A stretch of DNA of 64,000 nucleotides from Caballeronia sp. dw_19 (GCF_018449515.1 NZ_JAAVUQ010000005.1:186001-250000); one strand, 5' to 3'; shown: positions 8,802 to 17,630, counted from the stretch's first letter. The notes: generated by a model not told the origin, from the letters alone. Made by a program: numbers and translations.

Positions 8802-9048
8802 TGAATACGATAGCTTCCCTGGCCAAACCACCACGGAGCTGAAAATAACATCCACCACTGTCACCCAGACCACACCCACGAAACTTTATCGCGTCCATGC
8901 CGTTATGGAGCAACTCAGCGTCTCACGCACTACCGTCTATCGGCTTGTGAACAGCAGCAAGCTCAAGCTAGTTAAGATCGGCGAGCGGTCGAGCGGCATC
9001 ACCGCAGAGAGTCTTAATGCTCTTGTGGCCGGCAACGTGGCGAGCTAG
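8782..9048 (+). CDS. Small helix-turn-helix protein, excisionase/MerR-like (HTH_17)
   Basis: A small DNA-binding protein. Its last 55 residues contain an excisionase-type winged helix: KLYRVHAVMEQLSVSRTTVY then RLVNSSKLKLVKIGERSSGI. Such proteins act as excisionases, AlpA-like activators or small regulators of mobile elements. The start is uncertain: the open frame begins at a TTG at 8782 that lies beside a hairpin; the first ATG (8905) would remove the first helix, and a CTG at 8839 is another option. No integrase is in the window. It sits between a toxin-antitoxin pair and the reverse-transcriptase operon, and may belong to either. Confidence 0.6.
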   Translation: MSAAWPTEYDSFPGQTTTELKITSTTVTQTTPTKLYRVHAVMEQLSVSRTTVYRLVNSSKLKLVKIGERSSGITAESLNALVAGNVAS

Positions 9049-9334
9049 GCAGCAACCACATGCTCTGCGCCAGAGACGACATGAACTCAACTTTGTTGCT
9101 CTAGGCGTGCGCGAGGCATACAATGCACTCACGCCAGCGACCAGGAGTATCCTCCGGTCAAACGTCTGGCCTCTACCCGGTCTGCATCCAGTTACGTGTG
9201 GGCGATTCCTTAAATTAAGGGATCGCCCATTTCGTATGCGTTTCGTTCGCGGGCAAATCTCCATGACGTCGCCAGTTTGGCCACACGTTCAGGTTATCGA
9301 TTTAAGGGCCAAAATCATGTTATGTTGCTACATG
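9045..9334 (+). ncRNA. Candidate structured RNA (possible retron msr-msd) upstream of the reverse transcriptase
   Basis: Closely packed hairpins fill this gap. H1: CTAG plus AGCAAC (9045-9056) with GTTGCT plus CTAG (9095-9104), enclosing CTCTG/CAGAG (9063-9075). H2: GGCGTG (9104-9109) with CACGCC (9130-9135). H3: GACCAGGA (9139-9146) with TCCT-CC-GGTC (9150-9159). H4: ACGTCTGG (9162-9169) with CCAG-TT-ACGT (9188-9197). H5: a 14-bp stem with one G-T pair, 9200-9213 with 9215-9228. H6: TTTGGCC (9276-9282) with GGCCAAA (9307-9313). H7: CATGT (9316-9320) with ACATG (9330-9334). Retrons carry their RNA at this place, but I could not identify the a1/a2 repeats or branching G. It could instead be regulatory or attachment DNA. 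Confidence 0.38.
9096..9124 (+). promoter_or_regulatory. Possible promoter for the leader RNA/reverse transcriptase operon
   Basis: TTGCTC (9096-9101) and TACAAT (9119-9124) are 17 bp apart, a fair sigma-70 match. Transcription would start near 9131, immediately before hairpin H3. Confidence 0.3.
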
Positions 9335-9434
9335 TTAGCCTTTTATCAACACGCACCCGGCATTCTGATTATAGAAAAATTAATCTATAGTCAAAAATTA
9401 CGCGAATCGACTTATTAGTGATGTCCCGATAAAA

Positions 9435-10418
9435 ATGACCAAAAAGCCATTGCAAATACTGTTTGATGCGATGTATCACAATAAACAAGACTTCGCAGAT
9501 TTTGCGACGGGCGACATTATCCGTCGCGTATCAAGTAAGACAGTCACTAATGACTCTACCAAGGAACGTCTGGTTTTTGTTCCAGACAAGGTATTAAAAA
9601 AATACCACTCCTTCTTAAATCTATTTGTGTTCAATTATTTACCGATAAACGAAGACGTTGTCTTTTCCTATCGAAAGGGCACAAATGTCACGGCTGCCGT
9701 ACGAAAACATCGCAACAGTAAACATTTTTATCAGACGGACATTTCGAACTTTTTTGACAGCATCACCGTGGATATTGTTAGGCGCTGCATCCTGCGCGGG
9801 GAAGAGCAAACCCCGGTTTCGGATATGGGCGAATTCATCGACAGGATCGTCGAGTTGGTTACAATGGAGGGAAAGCTCCCGCTCGGCTTTGCAACCTCCC
9901 CCGCCATAAGCAACACCGCGCTGCTTCCCTTCGACGACTCTCTGGCCGCTTATTGCTCGCATAAGAATCTGGTATATACCCGCTATTCAGACGATATCAC
10001 GATTTCATCGAGCGAAAAAGAGCCACTATTCGCGCTAGACGATGCGTTAAGAGATATCCTGTCAGCCCACGGATTTCCCAACATGCAATTCAACGAGCAC
10101 AAAACGAAGATAAGTAGCACGGGTAGAAAAATAAAAATCCTCGGCATGGTGATTTTGCCAAATGGACAAGTAACGCTTGACTCGAAAATTAAAAACCGAA
10201 TTGAGACTTTGCTGCATCTATACGTAAATAATCAATCGGCCTTGTTCGACTTAACCAAGTCCGACCTAGATGGAAGCTACGAGACCCTATCAGGTTTTTT
10301 AAATTACGCGAACACGGTCGATCAGTCGTACTTGGACAAACTCAGGCGAAAGTATGGCGTCACCGTTATCGACACGTTAATTCATCAGCCCAAAAAATCA
10401 GAATCGAGAAAAGGGTAA
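9435..10418 (+). CDS. Retron-like reverse transcriptase
   Basis: RNA-directed DNA polymerase of 327 residues, without maturase or endonuclease domains, as in retron RTs. The catalytic aspartates are Asp102 (FYQTDISNFFDSI) and Asp186-Asp187 in YTRYSDDITIS, the retron-like version of the YxDD box. Motif 4 reads LPLGFATSPAISN (149-160), close to the retron LPQGAPTSP but with Leu-Gly-Phe-Ala in place of Gln-Gly-Ala-Pro. After the catalytic box, NEHKTKISSTGRKIKILGMV matches the thumb/primer-grip and the place of the retron VTG motif. The gene is AT-rich with codons such as AAA, ATT, TTT and ATA, unlike its neighbours, indicating transfer. It lies 6 bp before the ATPase gene. Retron assignment is likely but depends on proof of an msr-msd RNA. 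Confidence 0.85.
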   Translation: MTKKPLQILFDAMYHNKQDFADFATGDIIRRVSSKTVTNDSTKERLVFVPDKVLKKYHSFLNLFVFNYLPINEDVVFSYRKGTNVTAAVRKHRNSKHFYQTDISNFFDSITVDIVRRCILRGEEQTPVSDMGEFIDRIVELVTMEGKLPLGFATSPAISNTALLPFDDSLAAYCSHKNLVYTRYSDDITISSSEKEPLFALDDALRDILSAHGFPNMQFNEHKTKISSTGRKIKILGMVILPNGQVTLDSKIKNRIETLLHLYVNNQSALFDLTKSDLDGSYETLSGFLNYANTVDQSYLDKLRRKYGVTVIDTLIHQPKKSESRKG

Positions 10419-10424
10419 TTAACG

Positions 10425-11762
10425 ATGGATCTGTTTCTCCAAATAGAAAATGTCCAGCACATCAAAAGTGCTTGCCTCGCCATTCCTTTTGATGGCTGTC
10501 AGCTTTTCTGCATAGTCGGTCGGAACGGTGTTGGGAAAACGTCAATTGTTAAGGCTTTGCGGAATCTTCGCGTTTCTGATACTTATAAAATAACGTCGGA
10601 CGAAAGCATCTTTTCGGCAAGCAGTCGCATCGTTTACCGATATGGAGAGCATACGTTTGTATTCAATTACGACCCTAAAATTCGCGGCCTCAACAGCAGA
10701 TCGGCCATCCCACCTGAAATTCGGGACGAGATTGAGGTCGAACTACCGATGCCGCATGGCGAGCGTTTCAATTACTTCCGAACAATAAGTAACAACGACG
10801 CGGAAATACGACAGAACATCGTCCTTGAAATCTACAAAAAGCCCGATGAACTGATTGAGTTTTTGTCAGATATTTATGGCGATCGCAGATTTGACGATTT
10901 GAGAGAGATCGAAATAAAAGGCCGCTTTTACTTCTGTCTTATCAAGGCAAACAGTCGCTACATTCGAGAGGATTACTTTAGCTCGGGCGAGTATTTCGTC
11001 ATTAGCCTCTATCGAAAAATCCGGAATAGAAAGAAGCTGATTGTGATCGATGAGATCGACATATCCTTGGATGCCGCAGCGCAAGTCCATCTTGTGCGAA
11101 ATCTCAGAAAATTCTGTGAAAAATATACGGTCAATATTGTATTCACTACGCATTCGCTAGCGATGATGCGAATGATGGAACCGGCCGAGCTTCTTTATCT
11201 CGAAAACGCGGCGGGTATCGTTCAACATCGCAATGCGTCGTACAATTTCGTGAGAAGCCTATTGTTCGGTTTTTCGGGTTGGGACCGTTATATTTTGACC
11301 GAAGATATGACGCTAAAGATGTTTCTGGAACATATCATCGCAAAGTATATTCCTCTCACATTTTTTTCTTTCAAGATCATTCATATTGGCGGCGGATCGA
11401 ACACAGTCGACCTCATGACGCGCAATATTGACGAACGATTCTTTCCAGAAACCGAAAGGGTAATCAGCGTCCTTGATGGTGATCAGAGAAACGAGCGATA
11501 TACAAGAAACATAAACGATATTTTTTTCATTCCTTTTCCTAGCGTCGAAAAGGAAGTATTTATTGAATATAACGACGGAAAGCTATCAAAATTGCCAGAG
11601 GATTGGAAAGGAGACGTAAGCAAGGCAGACGGAAAAGGCCTGTTCCACGCACTGAAGATATCGAAACTTTACTCACCGATTCAGCTATTCGATCATTTAT
11701 GCGCGAAATACAAGACTGAAATGGAAAGGTTGGTCGAGGATCTTCGTCAATTTTTGAACTAG
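10425..11762 (+). CDS. ABC-type ATPase with C-terminal TOPRIM/DUF4435-like domain (OLD-like effector)
   Basis: Probable effector of the reverse-transcriptase system, 445 residues. Walker A is GRNGVGKTS (32-40). A signature-like FSSGEYF precedes Walker B KLIVIDEIDISL near residue 205, and an H-loop TTHS follows. After about residue 285 comes a TOPRIM-like module: acidic residue in YILTEDMTLKMFLEHI, the glycine turn IGGGSN, and the metal-binding DxD in VLDGDQ near 350. This order is that of OLD-family nucleases and DUF4435 proteins, used as effectors in some retrons. It is AT-rich like the RT and starts 6 bp after it, so they form one transcript. Nuclease activity is an inference. Confidence 0.78.
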   Translation: MDLFLQIENVQHIKSACLAIPFDGCQLFCIVGRNGVGKTSIVKALRNLRVSDTYKITSDESIFSASSRIVYRYGEHTFVFNYDPKIRGLNSRSAIPPEIRDEIEVELPMPHGERFNYFRTISNNDAEIRQNIVLEIYKKPDELIEFLSDIYGDRRFDDLREIEIKGRFYFCLIKANSRYIREDYFSSGEYFVISLYRKIRNRKKLIVIDEIDISLDAAAQVHLVRNLRKFCEKYTVNIVFTTHSLAMMRMMEPAELLYLENAAGIVQHRNASYNFVRSLLFGFSGWDRYILTEDMTLKMFLEHIIAKYIPLTFFSFKIIHIGGGSNTVDLMTRNIDERFFPETERVISVLDGDQRNERYTRNINDIFFIPFPSVEKEVFIEYNDGKLSKLPEDWKGDVSKADGKGLFHALKISKLYSPIQLFDHLCAKYKTEMERLVEDLRQFLN

Positions 11763-12105
11763 AACTGTGCGCTCGGGACCAGTCCGCTGCGACCAAGATC
11801 CCCTTGAGTAGGCCCGGTGCCATTCCTGGTGCTTGGATAGGATAGGTGCCCTCTAAACAGCCCGGCCTCGGCCGCTTGAGTTAGTAGCACCCGCGTCTTA
11901 ACTCTCTCTGGCCTCCAGACGCCGTGGCGCCACGTTCTGCGGCCTAATACGCCCGCCTCCTGCACGACCGGCTAAACTCTCGCTAGTGCACCGGCAACGG
12001 GTGGTCGCTACCACCCCAAATCATGGTAGCTAGGCTGGTAGCCACACTGAAAATGATGGGGTAAGTGGCCCGAAAAGCCTTACCCAGTAAGGATGAGTAA
12101 AATCC
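11763..12105. other. Gap between the ATPase gene and xthA
   Basis: 343 bp without a convincing gene. Base composition returns to host-like values here, so this is probably the right edge of the islet. A 7-bp dyad GGGTGGT (11999-12005) with ACCACCC (12010-12016) lies about 90 bp before xthA. No integrase and no clear direct-repeat attachment sites were found. Confidence 0.5.
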
Positions 12106-12882
12106 ATGAAGATTGCCACCTGGAACGTCAACTCCCTCAAGGTCCGCCAACAGCATGTGATCGACTGGCTGGCAACAAGCGGCGTCGACGTGTTGTGCTT
12201 GCAGGAGCTCAAGCTCACCGACGACAAATTCCCCGTCGCTGAACTCGCGGCCGTCGGCTACCGAAGCTGGTTCGCCGGTCAGAAGACCTACAACGGCGTC
12301 GGTATTCTGGTACGCGACAGCCTGACGGTCGACGAAACCACGGTCGTGCGCAATATCCCGGCGTTCGAAGATCCGCAGCAACGCGTGATTGCCGCGACGG
12401 TCGAGGGCGTGCGAATCATCTCGGCGTATTTTCCCAACGGCCAGGCTCCGGGCACGGAAAAATTCGCGTACAAGATGCGCTGGCTCGAGGCGCTGCGGGA
12501 CTGGATCGAGGGCGAGATGAAGACGTATCCGCAACTCGCGCTGCTCGGTGACTACAACATCGCGCCGGAAGATCGCGACGTCCACGACCCGAAAGCGTGG
12601 GAAGGCCAGAACCTCGTCTCGCCCGAAGAACGCGCGCATTTCGTGCAGTTGATCGAACTAGGTCTCACCGACACCTTCCGCATGTTCGAGCAGACGGAGA
12701 AGCTTTACACCTGGTGGGACTATCGGATGCTCGGGTTCCGTCGTAACGCGGGACTGCGCATCGATCACATTCTGGTCACGGCAGAACTCGCCGCACGATG
12801 CACAGCTTGCGAAGTGGACAAAGTGCCGAGAAAGTGGGAACAACCGTCGGATCACGCGCCGGTAATCGCGACTATTAACTGA
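12106..12882 (+). CDS. xthA: Exodeoxyribonuclease III / AP endonuclease
   Basis: DNA-repair enzyme that cleaves 5' of abasic sites and degrades duplex DNA 3' to 5'. The 258-residue protein begins with MKIATWNVNSLKVR and contains the family residues in LCLQELKLTDD (metal Glu), LLGDYNIAPEDRD (catalytic Asp-Asn), YTWWDYR and the C-terminal KWEQPSDHAPVIATI (Asp-His). Length and start are normal for XthA. It is separated from ntrC, which is on the other strand, by a hairpin. Confidence 0.95.
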   Translation: MKIATWNVNSLKVRQQHVIDWLATSGVDVLCLQELKLTDDKFPVAELAAVGYRSWFAGQKTYNGVGILVRDSLTVDETTVVRNIPAFEDPQQRVIAATVEGVRIISAYFPNGQAPGTEKFAYKMRWLEALRDWIEGEMKTYPQLALLGDYNIAPEDRDVHDPKAWEGQNLVSPEERAHFVQLIELGLTDTFRMFEQTEKLYTWWDYRMLGFRRNAGLRIDHILVTAELAARCTACEVDKVPRKWEQPSDHAPVIATIN

Positions 12883-13020
12883 ATAGGGAGTGCTCTGGCA
12901 GCGCAGCGTTAACGCGGAAGCTGTGCCAAGCGCCAGGCGGCTGCGTTATGTCTCATTCGGAACTTGAGGCGAGAAGCTCGCTATCAGATCCGCCCATAAA
13001 CGCAGCCGAAGAACCGCCGC

Positions 13021-13042
13021 GAGGGCGTCGGCAGACGCCCTC
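13021..13042. terminator. Hairpin between convergent xthA and ntrC
   Basis: Perfect 9-bp stem GAGGGCGTC/GACGCCCTC with a GGCA loop, midway between two convergent stop codons. There is no T-run on either strand, so intrinsic termination is uncertain. Confidence 0.45.
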
Positions 13043-13053
13043 CACTACCCGCA

Positions 13054-14559
13054 TCAGGCGTCCAGGTGCAACTCCTGAATCTTGCGTGTGATCGTATTGC
13101 GGCCGATCCCTAGCCGCTCGGCCGCTTCCACTTTCCGGCCGCGCGTGAAGTCGAGCGCCTCGCGAATCACCGCAGCTTCAAAGCGCCGCGCGAGTTCGTC
13201 CATGACATCGGCGGTATTTTCACGAAGCAATCGCGCAACCTCGGTCCGCAGGCCGTTTTCCCACACGCTCGCGGGAACGCCGGCAGGCGGCGTACCAAGC
13301 GATGCAGGCAAACCGCCGACACCACCAGATAGGGCCGCGTTCGACCCGCCGCCAATTTCCGCCGCCGAGGCGGTCAACGCAGTGCTCTCACCCGCGTATT
13401 CCTGAGTCGGCGTGAGATCCGGCGGCAAATCCTTTTGCTCGATCGTCTGCGCCGGCGCCATCACGGTCAGCCAGTTACACAGGTTTTCGAGTTGCCGTAC
13501 ATTGCCAGGAAACGGCAGCGATGCCAAAAAACCAAGCGCATCTTCCGATACGCGCTTCGGCTCGACACCAAGATCGCGCGCGCTTTTCTGCAGGAAATGC
13601 CGCGTGAGCAACGGAATGTCTTCACTACGCTCGCGCAACGCGGGTAGACGCAAGCGAATCACGTTCAGCCGGTGATACAAATCCTCTCGAAACAACCCTT
13701 GCCGCACGCGTGATTCAAGGTTCTGATGCGTCGCCGCGATCACCCGAACGTTCGCCTTCAACGGGTTGTGGCCACCCACGCGATAAAACTGCCCATCGGA
13801 TAACACACGCAACAGACGCGTCTGCAAATCAAACGGCATATCGCCGATTTCATCGAGAAACAACGTACCGTTTTCAGCTTGCTCGAACCGCCCCTGCCGC
13901 ATCGCCTGCGCACCCGTAAACGCGCCGCGCTCGTGGCCGAACAACTCGGACTCAAGCAGATCCTTCGGAATCGCAGCAGTGTTCAACGCAATGAACGGCC
14001 CATTCGCGCGCGGGCTATGGCGGTGCAGCGCACGCGCGACAAGCTCCTTTCCGGTGCCTGATTCGCCCGTGATGAGCACGGTGGCGGCGGAATGTGACAG
14101 ACGGCCGATCGCGCGAAACATGTCCTGCATCGCCGGCGCCTGGCCAAGCATCTCAGGCGTTTCGGTGACGCTATTGTCGTAGGCCGCTTCACCGCGCATG
14201 CTTTCATCGACGGCGCGGCGGATCAATTCAACGGCCTTGTCGACATCGAACGGCTTTGCCAGGTATTCGAACGCACCGCCCTGGAACGCAGCCACGGCGC
14301 TGTCGAGATCGGAGAACGCCGTCATGATGATGACCGGCAAACCGGGCAGCTTATCGCGCACAGTTTGCAACAATTCAAGTCCCGAACCTCCCGGCATGCG
14401 GATGTCGGACACAAGCACTTGCGGACTTTCCTGTTCAAGCGCTATAAGCGCGTCGCGGACGCCGGAAAAACTGCGCGTGGCGAAGTTCTCTCTTGCGAGC
14501 GCTTTTTCAAGCACCCAGCGGATGGATTGGTCGTCGTCTACTATCCAGATCGGCTTCAT
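13054..14559 (-). CDS. glnG: Nitrogen regulator NtrC (NR-I), sigma-54 enhancer-binding protein
   Basis: Response regulator that activates sigma-54 promoters under nitrogen limitation. Domains in order: receiver (residues 1-120, IVDDDQSIR, phospho-acceptor Asp52 in VSDIRMPGG), AAA+ ATPase (about 145-380, Walker A GESGTGKE, the sigma-54 contact loop GAFTGA, Walker B LFLDEIGDMP), a variable alanine/glycine-rich linker (about 395-440), and a Fis-type helix-turn-helix at the end (EAAERLGIGRNTITRKI). At 501 residues it is slightly longer than enteric NtrC because of the linker. It follows ntrB after 151 bp. Candidate target sites are present upstream of glnA at 17536-17647. Confidence 0.95.
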   Translation of the reverse strand: MKPIWIVDDDQSIRWVLEKALARENFATRSFSGVRDALIALEQESPQVLVSDIRMPGGSGLELLQTVRDKLPGLPVIIMTAFSDLDSAVAAFQGGAFEYLAKPFDVDKAVELIRRAVDESMRGEAAYDNSVTETPEMLGQAPAMQDMFRAIGRLSHSAATVLITGESGTGKELVARALHRHSPRANGPFIALNTAAIPKDLLESELFGHERGAFTGAQAMRQGRFEQAENGTLFLDEIGDMPFDLQTRLLRVLSDGQFYRVGGHNPLKANVRVIAATHQNLESRVRQGLFREDLYHRLNVIRLRLPALRERSEDIPLLTRHFLQKSARDLGVEPKRVSEDALGFLASLPFPGNVRQLENLCNWLTVMAPAQTIEQKDLPPDLTPTQEYAGESTALTASAAEIGGGSNAALSGGVGGLPASLGTPPAGVPASVWENGLRTEVARLLRENTADVMDELARRFEAAVIREALDFTRGRKVEAAERLGIGRNTITRKIQELHLDA

Positions 14560-14710
14560 ATAGTTCGGCGAGATGTCTTCGTGTGGTTCGGTATAAGCCC
14601 GTCGAAACGGTCAGGCGTACTAGCGCTTTTCAAAATGTCGATGAACCCTCGTGATCGATCCTTAACCTTGACTCCATGCTTCGGTACTTCGATCCTTCAT
14701 CGGCGTCCGA

Positions 14711-15856
14711 TCAGCCGCCGAACGGCAACAAGATGGTGAACTCGGTACAACCGGGCTTGCTTTCCACTTCGATCAACCCATCGTGCTGCTGCACGAACGT
14801 CTGCGCGAGCGTAAGACCCAGTCCACTCCCATCTTCCCGCCCGGACACAAGCGGATAGAAAATCCGGTCGCGTATCTCTTCCGGGATTCCGGGACCGTTG
14901 TCAGTGATATGCAAGTCCAGTGCCAGTTTGTGCAGGCGCTTGCCAATCGTCACTTTGCGCGCAATACGGGTACGCAACTCGATACGCGCATCGCCTTGTG
15001 AAATGCGTTCGCGCAGCGCTTCCGCCGCGTTACGCACGATGTTGAGCAATGCCTGGATAAGCTGCTCTTTATCGCCGCGCAAGTCGGGTACGCTCACGTC
15101 GTAATCGCGATCGAGCGTGAGGCCACGCGGAAACTCCGCGAGAATCACGGCGCGCACGCGTTCGCATACTTCGTGAATATTCACGTCTCCAACAATATGC
15201 GGATGCCGGTGCGGCTCGAGCAACCTGTCTACCAGGGTTTGCAGTCGATCCGATTCCTTGATGATCACCTGCGTGTATTCGCGCAACTCGTCGCGTTCAC
15301 GCGCGCCCAACTCGAACTCGAGCAGTTGCGCTGCGCCTCGAATGCCGCCAAGCGGATTCTTGATTTCATGCGCGAGGTTACGAATCAGCTGCTTGTTGAC
15401 CGCGGTCAGATCGTGAATGCGCTCTTCGCGGTCGGTCTTCAAATGCCGCTCGTTCTCAAATAGTTCGAGCAGCACGTAATTCGGTGCGACTTCCAGATAC
15501 GCAACAATCGCGTGAACATGCAACGGCTCGCGGCCGGGACGTTCGAGCACGGCGTCGAGATGTGTTGCGTTGAAACGATGATCGGCAATCGACGCAATGG
15601 TCGTCACCAGTTCGTCCGCATTGGCGAACAGTTCAGGCCATGAGGTTTGAGCCAGTTGCTTGCGCGAGCGCTCCAGCATGGCTTCCGCCGACGGATTCGC
15701 GAACGCGATCTTGAGGCTCAACTTGTCGAGCACAAGCACGACCGTGGGCAGCGCTTCCATGCCCGGCAGCAAATGCGTAGCGACGAGCGCGGCGTCGTCG
15801 GACAACGAGTTGTCGGGAGGACTCTTTCTCGCCTTGATGAGATTCTTGAGAACCAT
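14711..15856 (-). CDS. glnL: Nitrogen regulation sensor kinase NtrB (NR-II)
   Basis: Soluble sensor kinase/phosphatase of NtrC, controlled by PII protein. The 381-residue chain has an N-terminal PAS domain (about residues 35-140), a HisKA domain with RNLAHEIKNPLGGIRGAAQ (phospho-acceptor His near 160), and a HATPase domain (LLNIVRNAAEAL, DNGPGIPEEIRD, GSGLGLTLAQTFV). No membrane segment is visible, as expected. It lies downstream of glnA behind a terminator, so it may be transcribed both by readthrough and from its own promoter. Confidence 0.94.
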   Translation of the reverse strand: MVLKNLIKARKSPPDNSLSDDAALVATHLLPGMEALPTVVLVLDKLSLKIAFANPSAEAMLERSRKQLAQTSWPELFANADELVTTIASIADHRFNATHLDAVLERPGREPLHVHAIVAYLEVAPNYVLLELFENERHLKTDREERIHDLTAVNKQLIRNLAHEIKNPLGGIRGAAQLLEFELGARERDELREYTQVIIKESDRLQTLVDRLLEPHRHPHIVGDVNIHEVCERVRAVILAEFPRGLTLDRDYDVSVPDLRGDKEQLIQALLNIVRNAAEALRERISQGDARIELRTRIARKVTIGKRLHKLALDLHITDNGPGIPEEIRDRIFYPLVSGREDGSGLGLTLAQTFVQQHDGLIEVESKPGCTEFTILLPFGG

Positions 15857-15906
15857 CGTGCAGTGAGACCCCGTCTTGAAACTTGTCAGGAGAAGTGTCG
15901 GCGATT

Positions 15907-15931
15907 AAAAAAAGGGACGGCACGCCGTCCC
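15907..15931 (-). terminator. Terminator between glnA and ntrB
   Basis: 8-bp stem GGGACGGC/GCCGTCCC (15914-15931). On the minus strand the stem is followed by seven T (15907-15913). It should separate the high glnA transcript from ntrBC. Confidence 0.88.
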
Positions 15932-16023
15932 TTTTCGATCACTCGACACTCCTGCTTCGCGTCAGGCGACGCACTTCTCCGCAAGACAGCGAACGAAGAA
16001 GCGCGCGCGCCATGCAACGCGCT

Positions 16024-17439
16024 TTACAGCGAGTAGTACATTTCGAACTCGATCGGATGCACAGCCTGGCGATAGCGCTGCAGTTCATTCGTCTTCAGTT
16101 CGATATACGCGTCGAGCATGGAATCGGTGAACACACCGCCGACCGTCAGGAACTCACGGTCAGCGTTAAGCGCGTCCAGCGCTTCGTCGAGGCCGGCACA
16201 CACGGTCGGGATCTTTGCATCCTCTTCCGGCGGCAAGTCGTACAGGTTCTTGTCAGCGGCTTCGCCCGGGTGGATCTTGTTCTGCACGCCATCCAGACCG
16301 GCCATCATCAGCGCCGAGAAGCACAGGTACGGGTTCGCCATCGGATCCGGGAAACGCGTTTCGATACGGCGGCCCTTCGGGTTCGACACGTGCGGAATGC
16401 GGATCGAAGCCGAACGGTTCTTCGCCGAGTAAGCCAGCTTGACCGGTGCTTCGAAGTGCGGCACGAGACGCTTGTACGAGTTCGTCGACGGATTCGTGAT
16501 CGCGTTCAGCGCGCGAGCATGCTTGATGATGCCGCCGATGTAGAACAACGCGAATTCTGACAGGCCTGCATATCCGTCGCCGGCGAACAGGTTCTTGCCG
16601 TCCTTCCAGATCGACTGGTGAACGTGCATGCCCGAGCCGTTGTCGCCCACGACCGGCTTCGGCATGAACGTCGCCGTCTTGCCATACGTGTGTGCCACGT
16701 TATGAACGATGTACTTCAGTTGTTGCGTCCAGTCGGCGCGTTGAACCAGCGTCGAGAACTTCGTGCCGATTTCGTTCTGGCCTTGGCCCGCCACTTCGTG
16801 GTGGTGCACTTCGACCGGAATGCCGATCTGTTCGAGCAACAGGCACATTTCCGAACGGATGTCCTGGAACGTGTCGACCGGCGCCACCGGGAAATAACCG
16901 CCCTTCGTACCCGGACGGTGACCCGTGTTGCCGCCTTCGAATTCCATCGACGACGACCACGGCGCTTCTTCCGAGCCAATCTTGACGAAACAGCCCGACT
17001 GATCTGCGCTCCAGCGAACCGAGTCGAAAATGAAGAATTCCGGTTCCGGACCGAAGAAAGCGGCGTCGCCCAGACCCGAGCTCTTCAGATACGCTTCAGC
17101 ACGCTTCGCGAGCGAGCGCGGATCGCGTTCATAGCCTTTGCCATCTGCCGGTTCCACCACGTCGCAGGACATCACGAGCGTCGACTCTTCATAGAACGGG
17201 TCGATGAACGCAGTATCCGCATCCGGGATCAGCAGCATGTCCGACGCTTCGATGCCCTTCCAGCCGGCGATAGACGAACCGTCGAAAGCGTGGCCGCTTT
17301 CAAATTTGTCTTCGTCGAATGCCGAGACCGGCACCGAAACGTGTTGTTCTTTACCGCGCGTGTCGGTGAAACGGAAGTCGACAAACTTGACGTCCTCGTC
17401 CTTGACGAGTTGCATGACGTCGGCCACGGATTTGCTCAT
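16024..17439 (-). CDS. glnA: Type I glutamine synthetase
   Basis: Cytosolic dodecameric enzyme that makes glutamine from glutamate, ammonia and ATP. The 471-residue length is usual for GSI-beta. Family signatures are [18 protein letters not shown] at the N-terminus, [11 protein letters not shown] near residue 55, [12 protein letters not shown] (metal-binding glutamates), [12 protein letters not shown] and [18 protein letters not shown]. The adenylylation tyrosine is in NLYDLPPEE near residue 398, so GlnE control is expected. Upstream, a sigma-54 promoter and NtrC sites indicate transcriptional control by the ntrBC genes downstream. Confidence 0.97.
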   Translation of the reverse strand: MSKSVADVMQLVKDEDVKFVDFRFTDTRGKEQHVSVPVSAFDEDKFESGHAFDGSSIAGWKGIEASDMLLIPDADTAFIDPFYEESTLVMSCDVVEPADGKGYERDPRSLAKRAEAYLKSSGLGDAAFFGPEPEFFIFDSVRWSADQSGCFVKIGSEEAPWSSSMEFEGGNTGHRPGTKGGYFPVAPVDTFQDIRSEMCLLLEQIGIPVEVHHHEVAGQGQNEIGTKFSTLVQRADWTQQLKYIVHNVAHTYGKTATFMPKPVVGDNGSGMHVHQSIWKDGKNLFAGDGYAGLSEFALFYIGGIIKHARALNAITNPSTNSYKRLVPHFEAPVKLAYSAKNRSASIRIPHVSNPKGRRIETRFPDPMANPYLCFSALMMAGLDGVQNKIHPGEAADKNLYDLPPEEDAKIPTVCAGLDEALDALNADREFLTVGGVFTDSMLDAYIELKTNELQRYRQAVHPIEFEMYYSL

Positions 17440-17517
17440 TACTTATCTCCTGATTAACAAAAGTCGACGAACATCAATTCGCCGCCTGACCGATTCGAAA
17501 CCATCAGTAGAGTCAAA

Positions 17518-17533
17518 AGCAGCTTCCATGCCA
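17518..17533 (-). promoter_or_regulatory. Sigma-54 (-24/-12) promoter of glnA
   Basis: Read on the minus strand the sequence is TGGCATGGAAGCTGCT, which fits TGGCAC-N5-TTGCW with the essential GG-N10-GC spacing. It lies about 80 bp upstream of the glnA start, which leaves a leader of normal length. Confidence 0.75.
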
Positions 17534-17535
17534 AG

Positions 17536-17552
17536 TGCACCATTGTTGCGCT
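17536..17552 (-). promoter_or_regulatory. Weaker NtrC-like site just upstream of the glnA promoter
   Basis: TGCAC-N7-GCGCT: the left half matches the NtrC consensus exactly, the right half only partly. It is immediately upstream of the -24 box, where governor-type sites are known in enteric glnA. Confidence 0.4.
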
Positions 17553-17630
17553 AAGCGGTTGAAGCTGCGCGCTTTTTCGGGGAAGCACCACTACCCTTCA
17601 AGGGGCTTACTGATCGAAATCGCATCATTA

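Noticed and set aside
9435..10418. Diversity-generating retroelement or group II intron
   Set aside because: No template/variable repeat pair, no Avd-like gene, and no maturase or intron domains; the RT motif set is retron-like.
8786..11878. Direct repeat TCGGCCGCTTG at 8786-8796 and 11868-11878 as attachment sites of the islet
   Set aside because: A 10-base part of it also occurs in ntrC near 13109, and it is a likely chance match in GC-rich DNA; no integrase is present.
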